Below are positions 1 to 9,488 of a stretch of DNA of 64,000 nt, in pieces. The stretch is from positions 19,816 through 83,815 of the forward strand of contig JAJKFJ010021537.1 of assembly GCA_027382625.1 (NCBI GenBank). Direction: 5' to 3'. A model generated the notes under the pieces. That model ran no database searches, was not told the origin of the DNA, and saw only the letters and a program-made list of their open reading frames with translations. A program made the translations under genes and the position numbers. Source of the DNA: Tetmemena sp. SeJ-2015 (taxonomy: Eukaryota > Ciliophora > Spirotrichea > Sporadotrichida > Oxytrichidae). Numbering within the stretch: the stretch's first letter is position 1; each line of letters starts with the position of its first letter.

Positions 1-66
1 ATCTCTCACTCTGCACTCTTGTGGCATCAAATTGTGCTACTCAAAATCTTCCTCCACTTTAGGCAT
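1..66 (-). CDS. Possible 5' end of a gene leaving the window
   Basis: Reading leftwards from an ATG at 66 there is an open, hydrophilic frame (begins MPKVEEDFEQHNLMPQ) that runs off the window edge, with TAG read as Gln. The opposite strand is also open over this stretch (ends FRHAYMNVQEPDKYVN then TGA near 108), so strand choice rests only on amino-acid composition. No family recognised. It could equally be non-coding. Confidence 0.2.
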
Positions 67-821
67 GCCTACATGAATGTCCAAGAACCTGATAAATATG
101 TAAACTGAGCATCACATGGAAAAATGACTTTAACTAGTTAAGTGAAATTTAATTAAGTACAAAAGATATTTAGTTAGAAGAGAGTAAGGCAAAACTAATG
201 GGGAATATATGCGGAGAAGGTGCAAACCAATCAACTTCAGGTGCTTCAAGATCCAATCAGTAGAATTAGATCAAAACCTCAATGCAAGAGGGTATAGGCG
301 CAAAGTGGCCATAAGGGAAAGTTTATTACCTGAACCTCATAAATCCAGCTAACTAATCTTAAAGAAGATAAGTTAGAGTTTAAAATTTATGTCTAATCTC
401 TCTATGCCAAAGTAGAATTAGCAATTTAAAAATGGAACCAGTGGAATGGACCTCACTGCACGTTTGTGATGGCTTCGTTTGACAGTCCTTATTGTGTGAA
501 CTTTGCTGAAAGCCCTAACGGTAAAGTGGAAAGTCAAGTCGGGTGCTGGAGATCGCAACAGCAATACATATATCTAGTAAACAATTATCAAAATGGCCAA
601 CCTATTAGAGTCGCTTGTAAAATGATTTAAAGTTATGATAAAAAATTCTACCTCAGAATTAATATCCTCTAAGTTTATCTTGCATGAGATGATACACTGT
701 ATAGGATTTAGACATGAAGGAGAGGACGTACCTTCATTCATTAACTAAAATGCGATTCCTCTAGGTTCAATTGACTAGTTTTCTCTCATGCATTTGGGCC
801 ACTAGCTTCAAGGTATCGTGA

Positions 822-1368
822 CACTTAAATTATATTAGAGAAGAGATATACATCAATCTATTTCATAATAGTTATCCTCCCTTACCTGAAGTGTAGCTTA
901 GAGCAGACTCTGGCGACATCTTCTCTCTCGGAGATTTGGCAGCAATCAAAACTCTTTACACAACAACGAAACGCCACCATGGCGTCTGGCACAAGCCTTG
1001 TGACCCAAGGAAAGGTTGCACTCAGACCTATTGCAACTGCGATGGATGCCTCACTCTCCCAAGTGGCTTGAACTGTGGCTACACTGGGAATATGAAAGGC
1101 CATTGGACCTGCTGTCTTAATGAGGAGAGAGAAAGTGAATGCAACACTCACTAGGGCTTTTGGCATGCGGAGTGCACTGAAAGATCATGCAATTCTTTTT
1201 TCCTCTTCATTAAAAAGCTCATTCAACTCTTTAATGTTGAATGATAGATAATGCTATTGCAGAAACTGTTCTAACTAATGTCCGTATGTTGGAAGAAAAG
1301 GGCACTGGAGTTGCTGCTTCAAAGATTACAAATGGGCTGAATGCATTCATACACCCTTCAAAAACTGA
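822..1368 (+). CDS. Cys/His-rich repeat protein, 3' part
   Basis: Two tandem copies of a Cys/His module can be read. The first has HHGVWH, several Cys pairs, CGYTG and GHWTCC; the second has GFWH, CYC, CPYVG and GHWSCC, ending at TGA 1366-1368. The modules lie in different frames and become continuous only when the 64-bp IES at 1182-1249 is removed. The even Cys/His spacing suggests a zinc-binding or disulfide-bonded module; I cannot name a family. The frame is open up to a TGA near 819 with no obvious ATG, so the 5' end is probably another MDS upstream. A Cys-containing open stretch starting with ATG at 469 is a candidate, but I could not join it in frame. Confidence 0.55.
1182..1249 (+). 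other. IES, 64 bp, pointer AGAT
   Basis: Direct repeats AGAT at 1182-1185 and 1246-1249 bound a T-rich insert. Removing one repeat plus the insert joins the two GHW[TS]CC modules in one frame (64 is 1 mod 3, the shift required). There are no GT...AG ends. Confidence 0.7.
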
Positions 1369-1566
1369 TATAATCAGCAAAGATCTTAATATCTTTTATT
1401 TAAACAGGAATTTAGTGAGACTCTCTTCTTAAATATCAATTCTGAAGATTAAAACAAATTAATATGCTAAGTTTAAATTACCTAGACATTTACAGCTTGG
1501 GATTTCTAATGAGAAGTAATTAATTCTTATGTTAGTTGAATCCATTCTATCTCTTACTTATTAAAC
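1369..1566. other. Intergenic, convergent gene ends
   Basis: AT-rich stretch between the TGA of the Cys-rich gene and the TGA of the minus-strand gene. No coding signal seen. Confidence 0.5.
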
Positions 1567-3490
1567 TCAGTATTCTTCAACTTCTTCAATGAGATCATAT
1601 TCCCTTTTCCATTTATTCTTCTTTAAGCCACTAAGAGCCACTATATCATTTAATCCTCCAACTTTGCTTTTAGGGATGTTCTCTTGTCTCGATTGCTCAT
1701 TTACTGAAAAAGGTTCCTCTGTAAAGAGAGTATCATCATTTTGGATATTTTAAAAGTGACTCTTATTCTTAGAAGGTATGTGTGCTTAGTAAACTTTCTC
1801 CGCTTCACTTTCTTCTTCTTCACTTTCATCTTAGTCACTATCAGGTACAATTATAGATTAATTGTAGATGTCTTCTCTTTCACTAATATAGTTATATATC
1901 TCACTCTATCTCCTAGAAGAAGAAGCCAGCAGTTGCTCTCGATTTAAGTCACGTGCAGGTAAATTAGTTTCTCTTTCCTCAACAAGCTGCTAATTTTATT
2001 GATTCTTCTAAGTATTCTAAGCTGATTTGAGAAACATATAAGCAGGTAGCATCATTTTCTTAGATTCTGGGTTTACTTTGTAAAGATAGTCTTAGTGAAC
2101 TTATTCTTTTCTAAGATCCAGACTTGCTTCAGAATACTCTTTATAGTGGCTTTGTGTGTTGAGAATTTTCGAAAAGCCAAGAGGTCGTTGCTATTGCCAA
2201 ATTTATTGGCTCTCCTATCGTAATTTTTCTTCTTGATAATCTTGCAGATTTAAAATTGGAAAACACATAAAGGATATAGATTCTCTATAGTGAGAATCTT
2301 CTATGATTAGGTTATTGGCTTTTTAGTAATCCTGGCTGGAGAAAGAACCGTGATTTGGCTATTCTCGTAATCTTCCTCGAAAACACTTTCCTCAAAAGCA
2401 GGCAGCAATCTTTCTTCTCTGGAATATTTTGCCTCTTCCTCTTGAGAAATGGTGCTTCGTCTTTTGCTTTATCTCCTTTGAGGGTGATATTTGCTCGTTT
2501 CTTGCGCCATCACAGTTATTTTTCTCTTTTATTTCTTAGATTTACCCTTTCTATTCTCTCTTTTCAACTTTAGACTCTTTTTCTCTGTCAAATTCTCCTC
2601 TTCATTAGGTGCGCCTTGTTCATTAATGACTTCTCCTCCCCTCCTGAGTACAGCATTTACGATTATCTCTATGAAGGCATCGTAATTGATCTTCTCCTTG
2701 AACAAACGATGTTGCTCTTTCTAACTTAGGAGGTATTTTCTAGAGGGCGTTTTGAACCTTCCTTGTTTCTATAAATGTTCCAAAATCTACTGCTCTGCAA
2801 ACGACTAACTATCCTAGCTCTCTAAAGTCTTATAGACCGAATACTCTCGTTCTCTTTTATTATCAACTCCTTCTTCTATATCAACTTCACCCTCAGTGAC
2901 AATTTTCAGAAATGTAAATAAAGTAAATAATTTCATCTCAATTTAATCAGCCACTGGGTTTTAGAATACTTTTGGATCGAAAGTTTTACTTTCGAAGTAC
3001 CTGCTTTGAGCTGTGTCGCTCAAAACACTTTCCAGAATTCTTCTGTCTCTCTAATACTTAAGATCAATTCATAGCCATGATTTTATAAGCGAGATAATTT
3101 AAACTTGAAATCCCCTAAATCAGCAGAGGTCTTCATTATTGCTTTTTGAGTCTCCGCCACTTGGAATATAGATTTTTCCTCTTTTATATTTTCTTGCCTA
3201 TCTTAAGCAGAAGCTTTTCTCTATTTAAAAGTATAACAACTTAATTCAGATACAATGATTTTTATATTTGCTAAGAGGAAAATCCTTTTTTGGGTTTTTG
3301 ACTTTTTCCAAAATTACAAGATCTCCTCCTTCATCGTCATCATCATCATGGTCACTACTACTATTTTTGCTTTTATTTCCCTAGATCTTCTTATGTAAAT
3401 TCTCTTTTATGAGTTTGGTCTTTTGTCGTTTATTTAGCTCGTTTACTTCCAACTCGTACAAATGCTCATTTAGGATTCTAAATTAAAAGA
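1567..3490 (-). CDS. Unrecognised acidic/lysine-rich protein
   Basis: Minus-strand gene of roughly 500-600 residues ending at TGA 1567-1569. From the N-terminal side it shows a Lys-rich segment with a run of Asp (near 3340), a central helical region (readable across the IES as EEFWKVFQNPVADQIE), a basic stretch near 2550, a Gln-rich helical segment near 2200, an acidic DESEEEESEAE run near 1830 and a hydrophilic C-terminus ending LIEEVEEY. TAA and TAG occur many times in frame. Three IESs were resolved; a fourth break near 3220 changes frame and is unresolved. The 5' end may have an intron ending in a pyrimidine-rich TTTAG near 3485, so the start is not fixed. Charge pattern suggests a nuclear or scaffold protein, but this is inference only. 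Confidence 0.6.
1955..2048 (-). other. IES, 87 bp, pointer TACCTGC
   Basis: Seven-bp direct repeat (GCAGGTA on the plus strand at 1955-1961 and 2042-2048). Joining gives ...KKMMLPARDLNREQ..., continuous with both flanks. The insert is AT-rich and has no splice signals. Confidence 0.75.
2246..2282 (-). other. IES, 32 bp, pointer AATCT
   Basis: Direct repeat at 2246-2250 and 2278-2282. Removing 32 bp shifts the frame by two and joins TIEN to LQDYQEEKLRQ, a Gln-rich helical segment that stays open for about 75 codons. Confidence 0.75.
2968..3031 (-). other. IES, 59 bp, pointer AAAGT
   Basis: Direct repeats at 2968-2972 and 3027-3031. Excision removes an in-frame TGA and yields EEFWKVFQNPVADQIE. 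Confidence 0.75.
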
Positions 3491-6204
3491 GCAAAGAATA
3501 GAAGTATTAATATGTATTGTTTATTATGATTCTGGAGAACCTCTTCCTCAGACTTCGTTTATAGAAGTATTAGTTTATCAATAAAATTATTATGAGCAAT
3601 TTAAATGATTTTTAATCAAGAGGAGTATGTATTAAGCAAATCCTAAGATAGTTAAATATCAAAATCAAAAATGTAGATCTATCTTAATTATAAGAATAAT
3701 TTAAATATCCACCTATCCTAGCAAGCCCTTAAAAATAAGTCTCTGGCGTTATAGTATCTTCAAAATAAAATAGAGATAAGAAAATAAGTAAATTCTTATA
3801 ACAATTGCATAAATAATACAAAGACTGTATTTATTTTGTAATAAATTGACTTAACATTGTTAGAAATTAAATTAAAATGAAATACACTTTGTATTTAATT
3901 TAATTTTGAAAAATGCTGGGTGATAATTAGAGTAAAGGGCATATTATTTTAGCCAAAAGTGTAATCTATTATGATAGTTTTATAGAGACCATCCTTCTCG
4001 TAATTAACTATATTTATATTGGTATAGATAATTTGCTTTTATAATGAAATACAGGCTTTGTAAAATACACAGGCCCCGGCTAAAAGAAGATCTCATAATC
4101 GTAATAAATAATTAACAACTAGATAAAATATTTTTGATAATAGTATTTATTTTTTGTTGTTGTAATAGTTATAGAAGAAGTTGAGTTTGAGTCTCTTGCT
4201 CAGTATCGGATTAAGCACTGCCTGATGAATATATTTATACGATAATAAAAAAATTAAATTTCACTTTGATGATTGTTGTCATCTATAAAAAAAGGTGAGA
4301 ATGATGATTTTAAATCTAGATAGGGGTCTGAATAGAAAGTCCTATTTTAGAATTAGTTATTGACAAAGTAGTAGCTGTTGCATTGGAAACTTGCTTTACA
4401 ATTTGTGAGCTGAGTTGACTACGATGACACTGTCAAGTTCAAAGAAAGCCTCAGATATTTATTTTAAAAAATAATCTATAAAACGAAGTAAGTTGGAAAA
4501 AATAGGATATAATGCGTATAGGAAATAAATTTTATAATTTTCATTGATTTCAAAATTTAATGGAGGATGACATTTTCTCTATTTAAATTGAATGCTCCAA
4601 ATTGAATTTAAATTGCACATTTAAAGGAAATAATTGAAGATTGCTTGCTAAATTGAGACTCTTGCATTGTTCACTAATGGCCTTATCATCATCCAGATCT
4701 AGCTTAAATTATATCATCCTTGTCAATTTCATAAATTTGGGCTATATTATAGTTTCTAAGTATTAAATTGAGTTAACCCTTAGATCAAAGGTATTTAGCA
4801 AACTACATCCTAAACAAAAACATTAAACTCCTTGCTCTACTACTATTTAACTCCAGAGAGAGAAGCAATATAATTCCATTCACAGTAATGCTTAAATACT
4901 GACTTCTGCTTAGAGAGTGGATTTTGTAATTTCTTAAAGCTTGAATATCAAGAGTATTATTGCAATTAGAGAGGAGAGAGAGAAGAATATGTTTTAAACT
5001 TACGGCTTAGTTTTCGGGATCACCATTAAAGATGGACATCCTCCCGCCTACCTCCTGTGCTTTCAAATTTACTTAATTACATTAAGAAAATACAATTTTA
5101 ATAAAAAGAGAAAAGTGATTTATAAGAAGATACAAATTAAGTGCCTCTGGGAAAGTCTCACTGTCTTTTTAGGTAGTGAGATTGAAAGCGAAGTCTAAGT
5201 CCCTTAAAAAGGAAACTACGCTGATTTACTTGTACTAACTGAATTCAAAGCTCAGGTTGTCAATCTTAGAGGAGATGTTCTTTTCATTTGTGATGTCAAT
5301 CATTCATATAAAATCCTTCTATAAGATATTAATTTCCTAAAGAAAGTAGTTTAATTGTGAGCATTGTGATGTAGCAGATTAAATATGATCATTTATTCAT
5401 TAAAAAGAGGATATTTTTCAAGCTTATAAATCCTATAATTTACATCAGGAGATTTATTAAAATAATTCTTCTTTTAAAAAATAAGCAAATTAAAATAAAA
5501 ATGAAAGTGAACTCTTAACATTTTTTGTAACTCCTTTCATATTAATGTATATAAATACCTTCATAAAGTGTCAAGTAATTTAAGATTGCGAAAAATCCAA
5601 TCAGACTGAGAATCCCAGTCGTAATCGATGATAGTAGAGCCTTTAATAAAATATTTAAATTTCTTAAATCCTTCCTTTGTAGCTTAGACCGCCAGTGCTG
5701 AGTTACCCAAAAGAGAGGTACTTTAGGACACTCAGACCCTTCTAAGCAATTAATTATTATCAATACTGTTTAAATTTAAACCTTCTTAGTTTTTCTGCAG
5801 CATTTCTTTTTTTAACTCTGATACAAAATTTAAAAAAATGAGATGATTGTGGAGGTGCTGCTGTTCATTGTTCATTTGTAATTTAATTAATCGGATACAG
5901 ACAACTCACTTAGTTTTTCCTTCTTACTTATTTTGATTACAAACTCTCTCTTAATAATTTATAAACTAGTTAACTTCCTCTAAAGATTTAATTTTTAAAA
6001 ATATGCTTTATAATTCATTTCAAGTCGTCATAAATTAATTAATAAATTATAAGTCAAAAGCTACGAATTTCATTTAATATCTTAGTGAGAAAGGAAAATT
6101 GATTATGATTTGTTTATAGAAATAAAGTTAGTATAAAATTCGATTCATTGCTATGATGTGTGAGAATTAGAGAGAAAACAAAATTATTTCAAGGGACTTC
6201 CTCT
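3491..6204. other. Gene-poor AT-rich stretch
   Basis: About 2.7 kb, strongly AT-rich, without a convincing gene. One minus-strand open stretch at 5542-5763 encodes a basic segment followed by a hydrophobic, membrane-helix-like segment (SITTGILSLIGFFAILNYL), but it has no clear start and no nearby TGA. It could be a small germline-limited gene or chance. Germline-limited DNA is the simplest reading. Confidence 0.5.
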
Positions 6205-7876
6205 TCAAAGAGTGGAAGTAGTTGGCTTTACGAAAGGCTTGGCACAACCTTGAGCAATGTCTCCCTCGAACTTGATATTTGTGATGTGCTGCAGGAAATC
6301 GTCGTACCTGCACACTATAGAGTCCAGGCCTCTCAGCTGATTTGCAGTTATACAAGTGTCTACAGTAAATCTTTAAAATTACATAATGTTATGCGAATAT
6401 TAATGATAATGATTTTGAATTAAAGGGCTCTCCGTTGTGAGTCATATGTACGGAGAAGCAGGTGTTATCTGCGGTGGTAGAGAGACAATCTTGGTCGTAG
6501 AAGAGCTCGAAATAAATGGTGGAGGTGTAGGTAGCATCGATATACTCATGGTTCACAGGTTAGAGCCAATCCAAGACAGCCAAAATCTGGGTGTCATGAG
6601 CAGAGTAAATGAAGTAAAGTAAAAAATAAAGTAGCATCAGAGTTAGAAATATCTTATTGAAGGTTTATTTGAGCATTTGAGAGGTATCTTTCTTTCCGAT
6701 AAGGCTTTGAACTATGTTGTCCATGGCAGCTAATGGCTTCGAGAAGAACTTGGTCATATACAAAGGTCTAGTTCAAATGAATGTCTATATACTTATCTCT
6801 TAAATTTATATTCTAGCGTATGAGTCTAAGCCTTTATGAAGAACAGTCTTCTAAGAGTTTCTGATGTAGTACCACTTCCTCATTGGTCCAGCTATTTCTC
6901 TTAGGGTCTCCTTCGATATTCTCAGCCATTAGAATATCGCTGTAGAAGTAGAACTTGTTGAAAGTCATACCGTAGTGTCAGGCTGCGATAAGTTGAAGGA
7001 CTGGCCTATCTTGTCTCTCATCAAGGGAAGAACGTAGCTGCTCTCTTTAGTGTAAGAGCCTGGGTCGTTGTAATAAAACTCAAAGCAATCTTTGAATAAA
7101 TAATTGGACCTAATAAATGATGATGGTCTATAATATTAATCTCTGACATAAGGGCAATCATTGTTGTCTATGTCATCATCCATAGTCCACTTGTTATAGT
7201 TGAAAACTGGGATGAAGGTGTAGCCATCAATCAAGGCATTCACATTATTTAGGATTTCTTTGGTATGCTTCTTAATCCTTAGCTTACTAAAAGAAAAGCA
7301 AGAATTGATTTTTAGCTTGGGCATTCCCTTTCCAGAAGTTAAGCTTTTGTGTTCACCCTCAGAAAGTTGCGCCATATTAGGTGGATATATATTGCTCGTA
7401 AATAAATAAATAGTGATGTTCAAAAAAAATTTACCAAATTATTGGAATACCGGGAGGGTATAGCCCCATCAATTCACAATAAGAACTCTGAATAGTTCTG
7501 AAATAGTTGGTTGACTAGATGTACACCTAATTGGGATTATAAGTAGGGTCCACCAGCCCATATCCATCAATATACTTAAAATGAATGTCATAAATATTAA
7601 GGATTGGGAATGAGATTTTAACTTTTGACGATTGAGCTTTCCTATAAGTATGCGCTGTCTCATTCCTACTGCAGTGAGCATACCAGTGGGTACTTTGAAA
7701 AAACCTGTAGGCTCTTGCAATAGAGGCGCCCTCGCTCCATGTCTAACAACCTCGAATACATATCCAAGCTTAGCGTTAGTGGCCGAAGCAGATACATTAC
7801 TCAAAGTAGATAAGGTTGAGAATAGCAAACCCAGCACAATTGGTGAGGCCAGATGATTTATGCTTTTCATTTTCAC
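6205..7876 (-). CDS. Histidine acid phosphatase, copy 1 (possibly damaged)
   Basis: A secreted-type phosphomonoesterase of the histidine acid phosphatase family, probably lysosomal or secreted. It starts at ATG 7874-7876 with a hydrophobic signal sequence (residues ~1-30), followed by the catalytic motif VVRHGARAP and, near the C-terminus, SAHDTQ, matching the HD motif that supplies the proton donor. It ends at TGA 6205-6207. Three IESs are resolved; a break near 6425 is unresolved. Two lesions stand out against copy 2: an in-frame TGA at 6978-6980 where copy 2 has ATG, and one extra base near 6874-6878 (plus strand CC versus C), giving a one-base frame shift before WYYIRNS. These may be sequencing errors or signs of a pseudogene. 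It lies directly downstream of copy 2. Confidence 0.75.
6767..6816 (-). other. IES, 45 bp, pointer CTAGA
   Basis: Direct repeats TCTAG (plus strand) at 6767-6771 and 6812-6816 flank an insert with an in-frame TGA. Excision gives LDSYARPLYMTKFFSKP, matching copy 2 (DSYSLPLYLTKFFSKP). Confidence 0.8.
7386..7462 (-). other. IES, 73 bp, pointer TATA
   Basis: Pointer TATA at 7386-7389 and 7459-7462. Joining gives ELMGLYPPNMAQLSEG, which aligns with ELMGLYPPEPYPPKS in copy 2; copy 2 has no IES here. Confidence 0.7.
7574..7624 (-). other. IES, 47 bp, pointer AAGT
   Basis: Repeats ACTT (plus strand) at 7574-7577 and 7621-7624. Joining gives KLNRQKYIDGYGLVD, matching LLNRQRYVEQYGLLD of copy 2, whose own IES lies at the same place. 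Confidence 0.8.
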
Positions 7877-7965
7877 TTAATTCGATATATAAAAAGGATA
7901 TTTACTATTTAAAGACACTCTATCTATCTGCAATATTATAATCAATCACCTTTGATAGTTTAAGT

Positions 7966-9046
7966 TATGGCTTCGAGAAGAACTTGGTTAGATAAAGTGG
8001 CAGAGAGTAGGAGTCTTAGCCCTTGTCAAGTACTTTTCTCTGTGAATTTCTAATGTAGTACCATTCCTCACTCGTGAAGGGATATCTCTTCTTGTCTCCT
8101 TCAGTATTCTCAGCCAGTAAAACATCGCTAAGCAAGTAGAAGGTGTAATAATCCATGGCTGCAATATCTTCCTTGCTCATTCCAAAAGCCTATTATAAAT
8201 ATTTTATGATTATAAATGTCTAAAAAAGAGTTTTATATGAATCCTGTCCAATTTGATTTCTGATTGCTGGTATGACATAAGTACCCTCTTTTATAAATTC
8301 ACTTGGAGTATTGGTGTAGTACTAATAGCAATCACCTGCATATTTGCAATTCCATTAGCCTATATCATCGTACTCAGTCAGAGACATGTAACTGTATACT
8401 GGGATCAAGGTTAAACTATAATTATAGAATGATGATTGATAAAATCTTAATGTTAAATTTAATGCATCGATTGTGGCTGTTGGCATATCGAGACTATCCT
8501 TAATTAGCTCCTCCCTTATTTTCAATCATTAAATACATGATTTACATTTGAATTAAATCTGGGCATTCCTTTACCAAGGAGACTATCCAAATCCTTCTCA
8601 GTACCCAGGAAACTTAGATTCTAGCTTTTTGGAGGGTATGGCTCTGGAGGATATAAACCCATTAATTCAGCGTAGGAGCTTTATATTGTTCTTAGTACAC
8701 TTGTTGACTCCATATAAATCTGATTTGGATTGTAAGTTTAGTCTAATAGTCCATACTGTTCAACATATCATTAAAAAAATGTTAAATTTTATATATTAAA
8801 TTTAAATCTCTGTCGGTTGAGCAAGCCAAGCAGCAATCTTTGTCTCATTCCTGTTGCAGTAAGCATCCCAGACGGCACCTTGAAAAGACTAGGATCATCT
8901 TAGAGACCAGGTGCTCGTGCTCCGTGCCTCACCACCTCAAATACAAACCCTAGTTGATTTGGAGATGCAAGTGCGCTGCTTATCAGATTCAAAGTTAATA
9001 GTGCAGCAAGATAAACTTTCTAATTATTTAAGATAATATGTTTCAT
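7966..9046 (-). CDS. Histidine acid phosphatase, copy 2, lacking a 3' end
   Basis: Paralogue of copy 1 with a signal-type N-terminus (ATG 9044-9046), the VVRHGARAP catalytic motif, and clear similarity through TKFFSKP. Similarity stops abruptly at about 7966 and there is no in-frame TGA there: the frame simply runs on into the upstream part of copy 1. The C-terminal third carrying the SAHDTQ motif exists only once, behind copy 1. Either copy 2 is truncated, or its last MDS is shared with copy 1. Three IESs are resolved; one more break near 8530 (in-frame TGA in an AT-rich stretch) is unresolved. Confidence 0.7.
8189..8245 (-). other. IES, 54 bp, pointer AGG
   Basis: CCT (plus strand) at 8189-8191 and 8243-8245. 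Excision gives IRNQIGQAFGMSKEDIAA. The three-base pointer makes the exact ends less certain. Confidence 0.65.
8410..8457 (-). other. IES, 42 bp, pointer TTTAAC
   Basis: GTTAAA (plus strand) at 8410-8415 and 8452-8457. Length is a multiple of three, so the frame is open with or without it, but excision gives IDALNLTLIPVYSYM, aligning with NALIDGYTFIPVFNYN in copy 1. Confidence 0.7.
8767..8808 (-). other. IES, 39 bp, pointer GAT
   Basis: ATC (plus strand) at 8767-8769 and 8806-8808. Removes an in-frame TGA and gives LLNRQRYVEQYGLLD. Same codon position as the copy 1 IES at 7574-7624, with a different length and pointer. Confidence 0.75.
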
Positions 9047-9488
9047 GATTTGGATTATAATTTGCTGATATCCTTAAACAAAGATGATCTACTAATTGAG
9101 AGGTGGGAAATGATGGTAGGTAATTTAATTTAAATTTGAATAATTATAATCGATAAAATTCATGCAGTCGCATTTGAATCCGCAAAGCAAAATACACATA
9201 TTATGAATTATAATAAAGCATTTTAAATTAAAGCTCTAGCAATAGCTTTTAGCTTGGGCCATAAGGGTCAACTCAGAGCCTTTTCAAAGCTGGAATATAC
9301 GGAGGAGGTCCCATCAATAGGTCTTCTTTCATGGACTCAAGCACAGTGTCTGCATGTCTCCAACCACACATATCATACAGCAACTTGAATATGAGCAACC
9401 AAAAAACCGCTAATGAGGCCAGCAATTCCATCCCTTCAAACCATTAAGCCAAAATCAGTAGTATTCCCACGGCAACTCAGCAGTGAAA
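9047..9488. other. Divergent intergenic region
   Basis: Between the start of acid phosphatase copy 2 (-) and the Sfi1-like gene (+). An ATG-initiated open stretch at about 9330-9480 ends in TGA just before the next start; coding status unclear. Confidence 0.4.

Noticed and set aside
882..1166. Long minus-strand open frame opposite the Cys-rich gene, with a CAG|GTAAGG-like donor at its end
   Set aside because: The plus strand encodes two matching GHW[TS]CC modules joined by an IES, which is stronger evidence than an open frame.
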